Assembly: GCF_963677155.1 (NCBI RefSeq)
Contig: NZ_OY781884.1
Location: 723,501 to 787,500, forward strand
Length of the DNA stretch: 64,000 bases
Direction: 5' to 3'
From: an uncultured Draconibacterium sp.
Lineage (GTDB): Bacteria > Bacteroidota > Bacteroidia > Bacteroidales > Prolixibacteraceae
Made by a program: the position numbers and the translations under genes. The notes beneath the pieces were generated by a model, which was not told where the DNA came from, ran no database searches, and worked only from the letters and a program-made list of their open reading frames with translations. Below, piece after piece: positions 52,035 to 61,412 of the stretch (its first letter is position 1; every line of letters starts with the position of its first letter).

Positions 52035-54320
52035 CTATTTTAGCGTGAAAGATGCAGCCATTCCTTCAGCCGAGTTTGGCCCAACCCACAAGTTAAAATC
52101 GCCGGGTTCGGCTTCCCATTCTTTCGAGGCTCCGTAAAATTCAAGATCTTTAGTTGTAATCTCAAACGATACTACTTTCGACTCTTTTGGCTCCAACTTA
52201 ATTTTCTCAAAACCTTTTAATTCTTTCACCGGTCGCGAAATACTTCCAACCAGGTCGCGTATATACAATTGAACAACCTCTTCTCCGGCAACATTTCCGG
52301 AATTGGTTATTGTTGCCTCAACTACAATTTTCCCGCCTTCTGTTAATTCATTAGCCGACAGTTTCAGATCGGAGTAATTAAACGTGGTGTAACTTAAACC
52401 ATAACCAAATGGGTAAAGCGGCTCTTTGCTTTGGTCGGTATAGTGCGACCAGAATACATTTCCTTCGCCATTTGATGGGCGACCGGTATTTAAATGATTG
52501 TAATATAACGGCTGTTGACCCACTGCTCTTGGAAACGATACCGGTAGTTTACCGGCAGGATTATAATCGCCAAACAATACTTCGGCAATTCCATTTCCTG
52601 CTTCCGAGCCCAGATGCCAGCACTCAACAATTGCGGGAATATTTTCGGCCATCCAGTTAATTTCGATCGGGCGTCCGTTCATCAGCACAACCACAACATT
52701 TTTATTTACTTTGTAAACTTCTTCCAACAACTCCTGCTGAAAACCTTTCATTGAAATATCGGTTTGGCTGCGGCCTTCACCTGATTGCCAGCAATCTTCG
52801 CCTAAAGCAATTACCACAACATCAGATTTCGAAGCCAACGATTTGGCGGCAGACATTCCACTTCGGTCGGTAGTATTAATATGTAATTCGGTGGTAAACG
52901 ATCGTAAACCTTCGGTGTAGGCTGGGCCTTGTGCAAAGCGAATACTTGAGCTCCCTGTTACATTTTTCATTCCCTCCAGCAACGAAACTGCTGAATTAGT
53001 AACCGCTTTGGCTCTCCAGCTTCCCAATGGCACATCTTTGCTTTCGGCCAGTTCACCTATTACAGCAATTTTTAATCCGTCCTTTTTCAGCGGAAGAAGA
53101 TCGTTTTCATTTTTCAGCAATACAATACTTCTTTTTGCGGCTTCTTTTGCAGCTGCAAGGTGCTCGTCACTACGTAATTCTGTTTTTTCACGCTCAGGAT
53201 TGCAATATTTGTAAGGATCATCAAACAATCCCAGTTTGAATTTAACGGTTAAAATACGGCGTACGGCATCGTCGATCAGAGCTTCATCAACTTTTCCTTC
53301 GTTTACCAGTGCTTCCAGATTATTTATGTATGCATTACCTTCCATGTCCATATCCGAACCGGCAGTAATGGCTTTATAAGCCGCTTCCTTTTTGTCGGCT
53401 GCTATTCCGTGTGGTAACATCTCGCCAATCGAGTTCCAGTCAGAAACCACAAACCCTTCAAACCCCCACTCGCCTTTCAGAATGTCGCGTTGCAGGTAAG
53501 AACTGGCGGTTGCCGGTGTTCCGTTAATAGTGTTAAATGCATTCATAAACGTAGCTACACCTGCATCAACACAAGCTTTAAAAGGCGGAAAGACAATATT
53601 ATGCAAAGTTGGATCGCCAATTTCTACAGAATTGTAATCGCGTCCCGATTCAATAAAACCATAAGCTGCAAAGTGTTTGGCACACGCTGCAATGGTTGTT
53701 TCATCCGACAGGTCGTCGCCCTGAAAACCTTTTACGCGTGCATAAGCCATTTTTGCTCCAAGGTACGGATCTTCACCTGCTCCTTCCATAAAACGCCCCC
53801 AGCGGGCATCGCGTGCAATGTCAACCATCGGAGCAAAAGTCCAGTGTAAACCAACTGCAGATGCTTCTGCTGCTGCAACCCGCGACGATTTTTTTGCCAG
53901 TTCAGGCTCCCAACTGGCAGCCTCAGCCAACGGTATCGGAAACATGGTTTCGTAACCGTGAATTACATCGTAAGCCAGTATAAGAGGAATTCCCAAACGG
54001 CTGCTGTCAACTGCCCAGGATTGAATTTTGCGGGTAGCATTTGCCCCAGTAATATTTAACATTGAACCAACTTTGCCTTCTTTAACCAGATTGTAAAGCG
54101 ACATTGAATCAACACCTTCAGGTGCCGGCCCTGTTAATTCCCAACGCGAAGAATATTGGTTCAATTGACCGATCTTCTCAATCAGTGTCATTTTCGATAG
54201 TAAAGCCTCAACTTTTGTATTGATAGCTGAACCATTTGGGGCAGTATTGTCAGTTCCAGCCTTTTGGCAAGCCACTGCAAATAATCCTAATAGAAGTAGT
54301 GAAAGAAATTGTTTTTTCAT
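52035..54320 (-). CDS. bglX: Periplasmic beta-glucosidase, GH3 family (BglX type) lipoprotein
   Basis: The 761-residue protein has a lipoprotein signal with lipobox VAC (cysteine near residue 18), the GH3 N-terminal barrel with KHFAAYGFIESGRDYNSVEIG near residue 215 and the nucleophile aspartate in GFEGFVVSDWNSIGEML near 293, the second GH3 domain (residues 395-610, with VVIALGEDCWQSGEGRSQTDI), and a C-terminal fibronectin-III-like domain. It hydrolyses terminal beta-glucosides of oligosaccharides in the periplasm or at the surface. No SusC/SusD or regulator gene adjoins, so it is not in a typical polysaccharide locus. A -7 box lies at 54363-54370. Confidence 0.95.
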   Translation of the reverse strand: MKKQFLSLLLLGLFAVACQKAGTDNTAPNGSAINTKVEALLSKMTLIEKIGQLNQYSSRWELTGPAPEGVDSMSLYNLVKEGKVGSMLNITGANATRKIQSWAVDSSRLGIPLILAYDVIHGYETMFPIPLAEAASWEPELAKKSSRVAAAEASAVGLHWTFAPMVDIARDARWGRFMEGAGEDPYLGAKMAYARVKGFQGDDLSDETTIAACAKHFAAYGFIESGRDYNSVEIGDPTLHNIVFPPFKACVDAGVATFMNAFNTINGTPATASSYLQRDILKGEWGFEGFVVSDWNSIGEMLPHGIAADKKEAAYKAITAGSDMDMEGNAYINNLEALVNEGKVDEALIDDAVRRILTVKFKLGLFDDPYKYCNPEREKTELRSDEHLAAAKEAAKRSIVLLKNENDLLPLKKDGLKIAVIGELAESKDVPLGSWRAKAVTNSAVSLLEGMKNVTGSSSIRFAQGPAYTEGLRSFTTELHINTTDRSGMSAAKSLASKSDVVVIALGEDCWQSGEGRSQTDISMKGFQQELLEEVYKVNKNVVVVLMNGRPIEINWMAENIPAIVECWHLGSEAGNGIAEVLFGDYNPAGKLPVSFPRAVGQQPLYYNHLNTGRPSNGEGNVFWSHYTDQSKEPLYPFGYGLSYTTFNYSDLKLSANELTEGGKIVVEATITNSGNVAGEEVVQLYIRDLVGSISRPVKELKGFEKIKLEPKESKVVSFEITTKDLEFYGASKEWEAEPGDFNLWVGPNSAEGMAASFTLK

Positions 54321-54362
54321 CAGTTATTACAAATTACTTATTGTATGTTTTACAAATTATAG

Positions 54363-54370
54363 CAAATATA
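54363..54370 (-). promoter_or_regulatory. -7 promoter box of bglX
   Basis: TATATTTG on the minus strand, 43 bases before the ATG. Confidence 0.6.
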
Positions 54371-54525
54371 CTATAAAAGTGTACTGAAAGCCAAAGTATC
54401 AGTACAAATATTTAAAATTTGGTATTGATTTTTATTGCTTCGAAATAAGCACAACACCTACCCTATATTTTAAAGCAAATCCATCAGGGAAAATATCTTA
54501 TAGATAAAATAAGCTTTCCCCTGCT

Positions 54526-55239
54526 CTATTTATTGGAAGTATTCAAATATTGAATGGCTTGAAGAAGGAGCTTTCTGTAATCATCGTTCTCGTAAGTTCG
54601 TCTATCGTGGCCAGCCTGTATATAAACTATTGTTGATGCATTATACCTATTTTCCCATGCAACATATTCAGCGCTTTTAGGATGGCGGGTTCTCAACAAT
54701 GGTCTTACATTTTCAGAGATTCGGATATTATCGTATACCTCGTCAAAAAAACGCAATTCACTAAATCCGGCAGTAACAGGAGTATAATTTTCAATCGTAC
54801 AATACACCCACATATCGTGTTCGTATTCCGACCATTCCGCTTCCGGAACTTTTCTGTTTTCCTGTACATAACGACCTCCTATAATATCCTCAAACGCCCG
54901 CCAATTTTGATAAGAAGCAAGCGAATGATGTAAAAACAAAAATGGCTTCCCCTGTTTAGTTAGTCGAATATAAGCTGCTTTTTGCTCACGGGTTATGGTG
55001 TTCCACATATCGTAAAAAACAAGTACATCAAAATTATTTGCGCCACCATTTGCAATTGCTCTGTTGGCATTGGGTTGTTCAAAATGTTCATACTCTATTT
55101 CCGGCATTTGGTCGAACAGTTGAAAAAACTGGAGCGTATCATAGCTATGTCCTCCGGTAACCAACATTATTTTTATTGGTTGGGAAATAACAACACAGGT
55201 ACACAAACAGAGAACAACGGAAAGTATAGTTTTCTTCAT
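54526..55239 (-). CDS. ThuA-like domain protein, exported
   Basis: The 237-residue protein has a signal peptide (residues 1-19) and a ThuA (glutamine-amidotransferase-like) fold: IKIMLVTGGHSYD near residue 23, VLVFYDMWNTI near 74, GKPFLFLHHSLASYQNW near 98 and IVYIQAGHDRRTYEND near 206. ThuA proteins are linked to sugar metabolism but most lack a proven reaction. It lies about 200 bases upstream of bglX on the same strand, which fits a carbohydrate role. Confidence 0.88.
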   Translation of the reverse strand: MKKTILSVVLCLCTCVVISQPIKIMLVTGGHSYDTLQFFQLFDQMPEIEYEHFEQPNANRAIANGGANNFDVLVFYDMWNTITREQKAAYIRLTKQGKPFLFLHHSLASYQNWRAFEDIIGGRYVQENRKVPEAEWSEYEHDMWVYCTIENYTPVTAGFSELRFFDEVYDNIRISENVRPLLRTRHPKSAEYVAWENRYNASTIVYIQAGHDRRTYENDDYRKLLLQAIQYLNTSNK

Positions 55240-55391
55240 TATTTATTTTAAGATTAAAAGCCAAATTGATGGTTTCGTCTTCACGAAAATAGGAAAATCA
55301 TCTGTAACATTCCAGCACGAAAAAGCAATGTTGTCAACACCGGAAATTCATAAATAGCTATATCAGAGTTTCACAGGACGAAAAATTAGCC

Positions 55392-55399
55392 TATTTTTG
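55392..55399 (+). promoter_or_regulatory. -7 promoter box of the alpha/beta hydrolase gene
   Basis: TATTTTTG, exact consensus, 27 bases before the ATG. Confidence 0.6.
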
Positions 55400-55425
55400 G
55401 TATAATTAATTCAGAAAATATTTCC

Positions 55426-56658
55426 ATGAACAAAAAACTACTTCTATTTTACTTCTCGTTAATTGTTGCTGCTTTTATATCGTGCGACAACATGGACGAC
55501 GTGATACTGGAACCTCCTTCTAATCGTTATTTTCTGGATGATGAATTGCAATCTCAAATTCCAGAAAGCAAAATTGATCGTACTATTGCCACTGCAAGTA
55601 CAGAATACAAGGAATTATCTGAAATTAGCGACCACATTCATTCGGGAGTTCAAGTTTATAGAATCACTTACAAAACAACTTTTGACGATAATCCGGTTGT
55701 TGCGTCGGGTGTAGTTGTCATTCCCAATGCAGATGGTGAATATCCGGTTTTAAGCTACCAGAACGGTACCAACACGGAACATAGTAATGCTCCAAGTGTT
55801 GATTCGGAAAACAAGCTTTTCGAAATGATGGAAATGATGGCATCTACCGGATTTATTATTTTGATGCCCGACTACCTCGGTTTTGGCGAATCAGACGATA
55901 TGTTTCACCCTTATCTGCATCGCGAATCAACGGTACAAACCATTACTGACATGCTTGCCGCCGTTCGCGAGTTTGTGGATGGCATGGATGGAATCTCGCT
56001 AAACGGTGACCTGTACCTTGCCGGCTATTCGCAAGGAGGATGGGCTACGATGCAAGTTCAGCAGGCCATTGAAGCCAACACTTCTTTTTCTTATAATTTA
56101 AAAGCAAGTGCCTGCAGTGCCGGGCCATACAATCTGGTAACTCTTAACGAATATGTTGTAAGTGAAGAAGATTACCCACAACCTTATTTTCTGGCCTACA
56201 TTATTAACAGCTATCTGAAACTCGGTCTTGAAACACCAGTAAATACCATTTTTAAGGCACCTTATGCCGACAAAATTGAGACAATGTTTGACGGACAGAC
56301 ATCGGGAGAGGATTTAAACGCAGAGCTAACAACAACTGTTGCCGACTTATTTACCCCCGAATACCTTGCCGGATGGAATACAGAAGCAGCTTATCTTCCG
56401 GTTCTTGATATGCTGAACGATAACAGTGTCCCGGATTTTGATCCCACAGTGCCAACTACTTTGTTTTATGGAACAGCCGACACTTGTGTGCCGCCAATAG
56501 TGAGCATAGAAAAGTATGACGAATTTATTGCCGCCGGTGCATCCACCAGTCTTGTTCGAAAAGTACCTCTTGAAGGGCTCAACCATTCGGAAGGCATTAT
56601 TCCTTCAGGAGTGGCTTCAATACTTTGGTTTCTGGAAATCAAAAATGCGGCAATGTAA
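55426..56658 (+). CDS. Secreted alpha/beta hydrolase (lipase-like) lipoprotein
   Basis: The 410-residue protein has a lipoprotein signal with lipobox ISC (cysteine at residue 20) and an alpha/beta hydrolase fold with the nucleophile elbow GYSQGGWAT near residue 205, preceded by MPDYLGFGESD near 153, a late aspartate in YGTADTCVPP near 348, and histidine in LEGLNHSEG near 383. It resembles secretory lipases and carboxylesterases. It hydrolyses esters at the cell surface; the true substrate is unknown. Confidence 0.88.
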   Translation: MNKKLLLFYFSLIVAAFISCDNMDDVILEPPSNRYFLDDELQSQIPESKIDRTIATASTEYKELSEISDHIHSGVQVYRITYKTTFDDNPVVASGVVVIPNADGEYPVLSYQNGTNTEHSNAPSVDSENKLFEMMEMMASTGFIILMPDYLGFGESDDMFHPYLHRESTVQTITDMLAAVREFVDGMDGISLNGDLYLAGYSQGGWATMQVQQAIEANTSFSYNLKASACSAGPYNLVTLNEYVVSEEDYPQPYFLAYIINSYLKLGLETPVNTIFKAPYADKIETMFDGQTSGEDLNAELTTTVADLFTPEYLAGWNTEAAYLPVLDMLNDNSVPDFDPTVPTTLFYGTADTCVPPIVSIEKYDEFIAAGASTSLVRKVPLEGLNHSEGIIPSGVASILWFLEIKNAAM

Positions 56659-56713
56659 CCCACCCCCGGAAAAAGAAGTTGGAAAAGGAATGACTTTCTA
56701 GAAAGATATTACC

Positions 56714-56742
56714 AGACCTTAGTTTACTAAAGGTCTTTTTTT
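56714..56742 (+). terminator. Intrinsic terminator after the alpha/beta hydrolase gene
   Basis: AGACCTT and AAGGTCT arms with a T7 tract. Confidence 0.88.
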
Positions 56743-56866
56743 GCGCTATACATCTTGCTTTATTTCCTTGTTCACTACAACAAAACATTTTTGGAAAGTC
56801 AAGTACAAAAAAATTCCACCTTTTAATAAGATGGAATTTCCGGAATTTATAATGCAATGTGATATT

Positions 56867-58207
56867 CTAACAACTGGCAGCCACTTCAACCAATTCGCCT
56901 TCCAGCGAAAAATCGGATGCTGAAGTAATTTTAACATCGGCAAATTGCCCGATCATTGATTTATCGGTACAGGCAAAACGAATCGTTAACTTGCCTTCGG
57001 TATACGATGTCAGGAAACCTTCTTTGCGATCTTCGCCACGAACCAGCACACGTAAGGTTTGTCCAACCAAACTTTCGTTGTATGGCAGATTGTGTTTTCG
57101 CAGATCTTCGGTAAGCTGATGCAAACGTCGTTTTTTCTCTTCCAGCGGAACATCATCTACCCAACGATGACTTGTTGCTCCGGGCCGTGGAGAATAAATT
57201 GCAGTGTACGACATATTAAATTTAAACTCGTCGAAAGCTTTTCGCGTATTTTCAAATTGCTCCTCGGTTTCGCCAGTAAATCCAACAATCACATCGGTAA
57301 ACAATGTTGCCTGCGGAATAATACGACGGATAGTCTCAACAATATGGCGATACTTTTCCATGTTGTGTTTGCGGTTCATACGCATCAACACTTTATCGTC
57401 GCCACTCTGCATAGGCAGATGAATCTGTTTTCCCAAAACGGGATATTCTGCAATCACCTCAATCACTTCATCGGTCATATCGCGCGGATGTGGCGAAGTA
57501 AAGTACAGCCAGAATTCTTTATTCACTCGTTTCCCCAATTCACCAATCTCGCGTAACAATTGCGAAAAAGTTAACTCCTCACCCTTTTTATCCAGTCCGT
57601 AGGAATTTACATTTTGGCCAAGAAGTGTAATTGACTTATACCCCTGCGCTACCAACAAAGCCACTTCAGCAATAATATCTTTTGATGGGCGCGAAACCTC
57701 ACGACCACGTGTATAAGGTACAGCGCAATAAGTACAGAATTTATCACAACCATTTTGAATAGGGATAAAAGCCTCGAAATTCGACTGATAGTGTGGCTGC
57801 ACATTCCAGAAATCCTCGATATTCTCGTTATGTGGATCGATCCCTACATTCAAATGTGTAGGAGTTGTAATACCATAACTGCTGATCATCTTAGGCAGTT
57901 CGGGCAAATCCTTCATCTGGAAAGTGATATCAAAAAGTTTTAGGAACTTCTCATGGTCGTCGGGTAAAATACAACCCGAAATAAAAGTAACCAGGTTCTT
58001 ATTGTTCTTCCACTTATTCCATTTATGGATGCGAGAATACACCTTATCGATGGCTTTCTGACGTACCGAGCACGCCAAAATACCAATCACTCCTGCCTCT
58101 TCCTCGTTGTCGGTCCACTGGTATCCGGCTTCATCAAGTACCGAGATTACCCGTTCGCTATCCGACATATTCATCTGACACCCTAAGGTTACTACGTGAT
58201 ATTTCAT
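56867..58207 (-). CDS. miaB: tRNA methylthiotransferase, MiaB family
   Basis: The 446-residue protein has the N-terminal UPF0004 domain with three cysteines (residues 10 in LGCQMN, 46 in LACSVR and 79 in SGC), the radical-SAM motif CDKFCTYCAVPYTRGREVSR near residue 154, and a C-terminal TRAM domain (about 375-440). It adds a methylthio group to isopentenyl-adenosine 37 of tRNAs. The usual NTC before the second cysteine reads LAC, which is unusual for classical MiaB but keeps the cysteine. Related MtaB is the alternative. Confidence 0.88.
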   Translation of the reverse strand: MKYHVVTLGCQMNMSDSERVISVLDEAGYQWTDNEEEAGVIGILACSVRQKAIDKVYSRIHKWNKWKNNKNLVTFISGCILPDDHEKFLKLFDITFQMKDLPELPKMISSYGITTPTHLNVGIDPHNENIEDFWNVQPHYQSNFEAFIPIQNGCDKFCTYCAVPYTRGREVSRPSKDIIAEVALLVAQGYKSITLLGQNVNSYGLDKKGEELTFSQLLREIGELGKRVNKEFWLYFTSPHPRDMTDEVIEVIAEYPVLGKQIHLPMQSGDDKVLMRMNRKHNMEKYRHIVETIRRIIPQATLFTDVIVGFTGETEEQFENTRKAFDEFKFNMSYTAIYSPRPGATSHRWVDDVPLEEKKRRLHQLTEDLRKHNLPYNESLVGQTLRVLVRGEDRKEGFLTSYTEGKLTIRFACTDKSMIGQFADVKITSASDFSLEGELVEVAASC

Positions 58208-58372
58208 CTGTTTATAATTGTCTATTTTTAAAGGTAACAGATGGAACTCCCATGAATATAATCATTCGCTTTTATGTGAAAAATAATCTCACGGTCGTTT
58301 CATTCTATTTAGCTTCAAGACTGAAGCCCGAAGTATGAAAATTCTTGCTACAGTCTAACTTTTCTTTATTTA

Positions 58373-59017
58373 TTAAAAGTATACTTCAGTATAAATGTTC
58401 GATGTCGGGATTCCCTTTTCCGACAAAATATCGAATACTTCGTATATCATTTCACTGTTTCCGCAAAGAAAACAGTTTGTATCTTCATCTATTGTCTTCG
58501 TCTTCAGAAATTCGGTTACCCTCCCGTAGAAGTCGCCACCTTCTTCTCCTGAAGTGCACAAAGTTACCCTTTCTTTATTAAAATCAGTATGATCATAGGC
58601 CTCTTCTCTTTTTCGTACCCCATGTACCATTTTATAATTCAGCTGCCAATGCGTTTTTACAAAACCATGAAACGGGCTGATACCGGTTCCGGTTGCGATG
58701 AACAAAAATTTCTGCACCTGAAAACTTTGTGGATTGAACTTAAAAAATCCAAAAGGGCCATCCACATCAATCCAATCGCCCACTTTCAGCTTTTTTAATT
58801 TCGATGATACTTTTCCTCCTTCCACCTCGCGAACCAAAATTTCCAGGTAATCGTCTTTCTCTCCGCTGTATATGGAGTATTCGCGCCGATCAACTGCTCC
58901 TTTTGTTCCGAGCAATACAAACTGCCCGGTTTGGAACTCCATACCATTCCGCTCAAACCGAATTACAAACGTTGAACCGGTTAAATGCCTGACTTGTGTT
59001 ACTTTATGTTTTTTCAA
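58373..59017 (-). CDS. Ferredoxin/flavodoxin-NADP reductase-like FAD protein
   Basis: The 214-residue protein has the FAD-binding REYSIYSG motif near residue 45, the NAD(P)-binding ATGTGISPFHG near 106, and CGNSEMIYEVFD near 184 with the C-terminal EVYF. It moves electrons between NADPH and a ferredoxin or flavodoxin, or is a related oxidoreductase. It is complete and monocistronic, with a -7 box at 59048-59055. Confidence 0.87.
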   Translation of the reverse strand: MKKHKVTQVRHLTGSTFVIRFERNGMEFQTGQFVLLGTKGAVDRREYSIYSGEKDDYLEILVREVEGGKVSSKLKKLKVGDWIDVDGPFGFFKFNPQSFQVQKFLFIATGTGISPFHGFVKTHWQLNYKMVHGVRKREEAYDHTDFNKERVTLCTSGEEGGDFYGRVTEFLKTKTIDEDTNCFLCGNSEMIYEVFDILSEKGIPTSNIYTEVYF

Positions 59018-59047
59018 TTATTAAGATCTGTTCTAAATAAATCGATG

Positions 59048-59055
59048 CAAAAGTA
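59048..59055 (-). promoter_or_regulatory. -7 promoter box of the reductase gene
   Basis: TACTTTTG on the minus strand, 30 bases before the ATG at 59017. Confidence 0.55.
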
Positions 59056-59120
59056 TAAATAATTGGTAAATCTTCAAGGTTTTAGCGTTTTACATTATTC
59101 ATTCGTAAAAAAGCAGAACA

Positions 59121-59148
59121 AAAAAGGGATTCTGTTCACAGAATCCCT
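59121..59148 (-). terminator. Intrinsic terminator after the sugar-binding protein gene
   Basis: On the minus strand AGGGATTCTG and CAGAATCCCT with a four-base loop are followed by T6. Confidence 0.9.
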
Positions 59149-59170
59149 CAACAAATAATCCTCCTTCACA

Positions 59171-60175
59171 CTAATTGTATACCTCCTCCTCTCTTTGGTA
59201 GCCCTCTGAAATAACTGTTAACTCAAGATTTTCCTTATTCACAATCATTCCGTTATGGAAGACCGTAGGAACCAACATTTCTCCGTTACTCACTGTCTGA
59301 TATGTTTTTTCACCATCTTCGTTCTGTGCAAGTTTCATTGCCAGTTCGGCGGTAGTAGCTGCCAATTTTTCATAAGGTTTATAAACAGTACAGGTTTGAT
59401 GACCGGCAACAATTTCGCGCAGGTTTCGCAAATCGGCATCCATTCCAGCTACAAGTATCTTATGCTCCATACCCATTTCTTTTATAGCTCTTAACACTCC
59501 CATTGCTAATTCGTCGTTTCCGGCAATAATAGCATCAACATCAGGATAAGCTTCTAATAAGATTTTACCATGTTCATACCCTTCATTTTCTTCCCATGCG
59601 TTGGTAAATTCGTTATAAACAATTTCAATGTCACCCTTTTCCACTAAAGGCTGCAGCACATTTCGCTGGCCAAGATAAAGCAACTGGCTATTGTTGTCGC
59701 TCATTGCTCCCCCAATTAAAGCATATTTGCCTTTGGGTTGTATGGTGGTTAAATAACTGGCCTGTAACGAACCAATCTCAACGTTATCGGTCGATACATA
59801 ATAATCAAGTTTGCAATTTTTAATCAAACGGTCGTACGAAATAACTTTTACATTCTGGGCATGTGCAGCTTCAACAATAGCAGCGGCAGCAAACTGATCT
59901 ACAGGTACTACCACTAGCACGTCAACACCGTTGGCGAGCAGTTCTTTTGCCTGAGCCAATTGTTTATCGGCATCATTCTCGGCATTCATAACTTTTACGG
60001 TTCCTCCAAGTTCCTGAACATCTTCTACAAGATAGTCCCGGTCGTTTTCCCACCGTTCTTTATCGAAAGCATGGATTAAAAATCCTACTTCAACTGGCTC
60101 GTCTTTGGTATCGCAAGCAGTAAAGCAAAGTCCGGAAAGAAAAACTAAGATGAGTAATGTTATCCTGTAATTCAT
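59171..60175 (-). CDS. Sugar-binding lipoprotein, XylF/RbsB-like
   Basis: The ATG at 60175 gives 334 residues with a lipoprotein signal and lipobox FTAC (cysteine near residue 20). The rest is a periplasmic binding protein of the ribose/xylose class: VGFLIHAFDKERWENDRDYL near residue 31, DVLVVVPVDQFAAAAIVEAAHAQ near 83, KVISYDRLIKNCKLDYYVSTDN near 110, and DAIIAGNDELAMGVLRAIKEMG near 215. In many bacteria this feeds an ABC importer; here no permease or ATPase gene is near. It may instead be a sensor partner or a surface sugar-binding protein. Confidence 0.9.
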   Translation of the reverse strand: MNYRITLLILVFLSGLCFTACDTKDEPVEVGFLIHAFDKERWENDRDYLVEDVQELGGTVKVMNAENDADKQLAQAKELLANGVDVLVVVPVDQFAAAAIVEAAHAQNVKVISYDRLIKNCKLDYYVSTDNVEIGSLQASYLTTIQPKGKYALIGGAMSDNNSQLLYLGQRNVLQPLVEKGDIEIVYNEFTNAWEENEGYEHGKILLEAYPDVDAIIAGNDELAMGVLRAIKEMGMEHKILVAGMDADLRNLREIVAGHQTCTVYKPYEKLAATTAELAMKLAQNEDGEKTYQTVSNGEMLVPTVFHNGMIVNKENLELTVISEGYQREEEVYN

Positions 60176-60299
60176 ATTATTGAATTTAATTAAGTTTCTA
60201 TTCAATTTACGAATTATCAGGTGATAGGTTAACCCCTAAAATTGTTTTAGTTGGTTGTTTTAAAACATTAGAAATAATGAAACCTTTTGAAGAGACAAT

Positions 60300-60875
60300 T
60301 TAAAACTTTTGAATTTCCTCGTACAATTTTTGAAGTGGCAATCCCATTACATTGTAAAATGAACCTTCAATATGCGAAATACCGATCGATCCGATCCACT
60401 CCTGAATACCGTATGCACCGGCCTTATCAAACGGTTTAAAAGTAGTAATGTAATAGTCGATTTCGGTACTGGTAAGCTCTTTAAACTGCACGTTGGTTAA
60501 GGATGAAAACACAACCGTTTTTTTTGTTGAACGAAGACAAACACCAGTTATTACCTCATGCATTTTTCCGCTTAATGCCGATAACATTTTATAGGCATGA
60601 TCATAATCATTCGGTTTTTCGAGCACTTGTTCGTTCAAAACAACAATTGTATCGGCTGTTATCAGCAAATCATTATTGTTCAATTCATTGGCAAAAGCTT
60701 TTGCTTTTTTTTCTGCCAGGTATCCCGGAATCTGATTAGGAGAAAGCTCCGACGGATAATCTTCGTCCACATCTTTTGTTTTCACCTGAAAATCAATTCC
60801 CAATGATTTTAAAAGCTCTTGCCTACGTGGCGACTTTGATGCAAGAATGAAGTTATATTCAGGTATCCAGTTCAT
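60300..60875 (-). CDS. maf: Maf-family nucleotide pyrophosphatase
   Basis: The 191-residue protein has the Maf signature FILASKSPRRQELLKSLG near residue 9, DEDYPSELSP near 37, ITADTIVVLNEQVLEKP near 71-87, and TFKPFDKAGAYGIQEW near 147. Maf hydrolyses non-canonical or selected nucleoside triphosphates to monophosphates, in house-cleaning and cell division. It follows the KdsC-like gene by one base. Confidence 0.94.
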   Translation of the reverse strand: MNWIPEYNFILASKSPRRQELLKSLGIDFQVKTKDVDEDYPSELSPNQIPGYLAEKKAKAFANELNNNDLLITADTIVVLNEQVLEKPNDYDHAYKMLSALSGKMHEVITGVCLRSTKKTVVFSSLTNVQFKELTSTEIDYYITTFKPFDKAGAYGIQEWIGSIGISHIEGSFYNVMGLPLQKLYEEIQKF

Positions 60876-60876
60876 T

Positions 60877-61407
60877 TTAGAATGCTCTTGAATTTAACAT
60901 TTCCGGGGTAAACCATTTGTGTTGAGCTTTTAATGCCTGCTCAATTACATCGCGTACACAACCTTCGCCACCTTTTTTATCCGAAATGTATTTCGAGATA
61001 TCTTTAATGTCACTTACAGCGTCTTTTGGGCAGGTTGGCAAACCTACAGCCTGCATCACCCGGTAATCAACTAAATCGTCGCCCATAAAAAGCACATCTT
61101 CAGGTTCTACTTTCACCTTTTCCAGAAAATCATTTAAACAGGCTACTTTATCACGGGCTTTGTCGTAAAAATGCTCCACACCCAGTTTTTCGTAGCGTAG
61201 CCGAACGCGTTCAATATAACCTCCTGTGATAATTGCAATCGGATAACCGGCTTTAATAGCACTTCTTATGGCAAAACCATCTTTAACGTTAGCTGTTCGT
61301 ACCGGATCGCCATCTTCGTTAAGCGGCGAAACGTCTTGCGACAATACTCCGTCGACATCGAATACAAAAGCTTTTACGCGGGTAAGTTCTTCTTTAAAAA
61401 ACGACAT
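60877..61407 (-). CDS. KdsC-like HAD phosphatase
   Basis: The 176-residue protein has the compact HAD fold of KdsC: KAFVFDVDGVLSQDVSPL near residue 12, AIITGGYIERVRLRYEKLGV near 55, and FMGDDLVDYRVMQAVGLPTC near 106. KdsC removes phosphate from 3-deoxy-octulosonate 8-phosphate in Kdo synthesis for LPS; this homologue is short, as typical, and is a strong but not unique candidate. It lies between the DUF2520 and maf genes in one operon, an order common in Bacteroidota. Confidence 0.88.
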   Translation of the reverse strand: MSFFKEELTRVKAFVFDVDGVLSQDVSPLNEDGDPVRTANVKDGFAIRSAIKAGYPIAIITGGYIERVRLRYEKLGVEHFYDKARDKVACLNDFLEKVKVEPEDVLFMGDDLVDYRVMQAVGLPTCPKDAVSDIKDISKYISDKKGGEGCVRDVIEQALKAQHKWFTPEMLNSRAF

Positions 61408-61412
61408 TCTAA

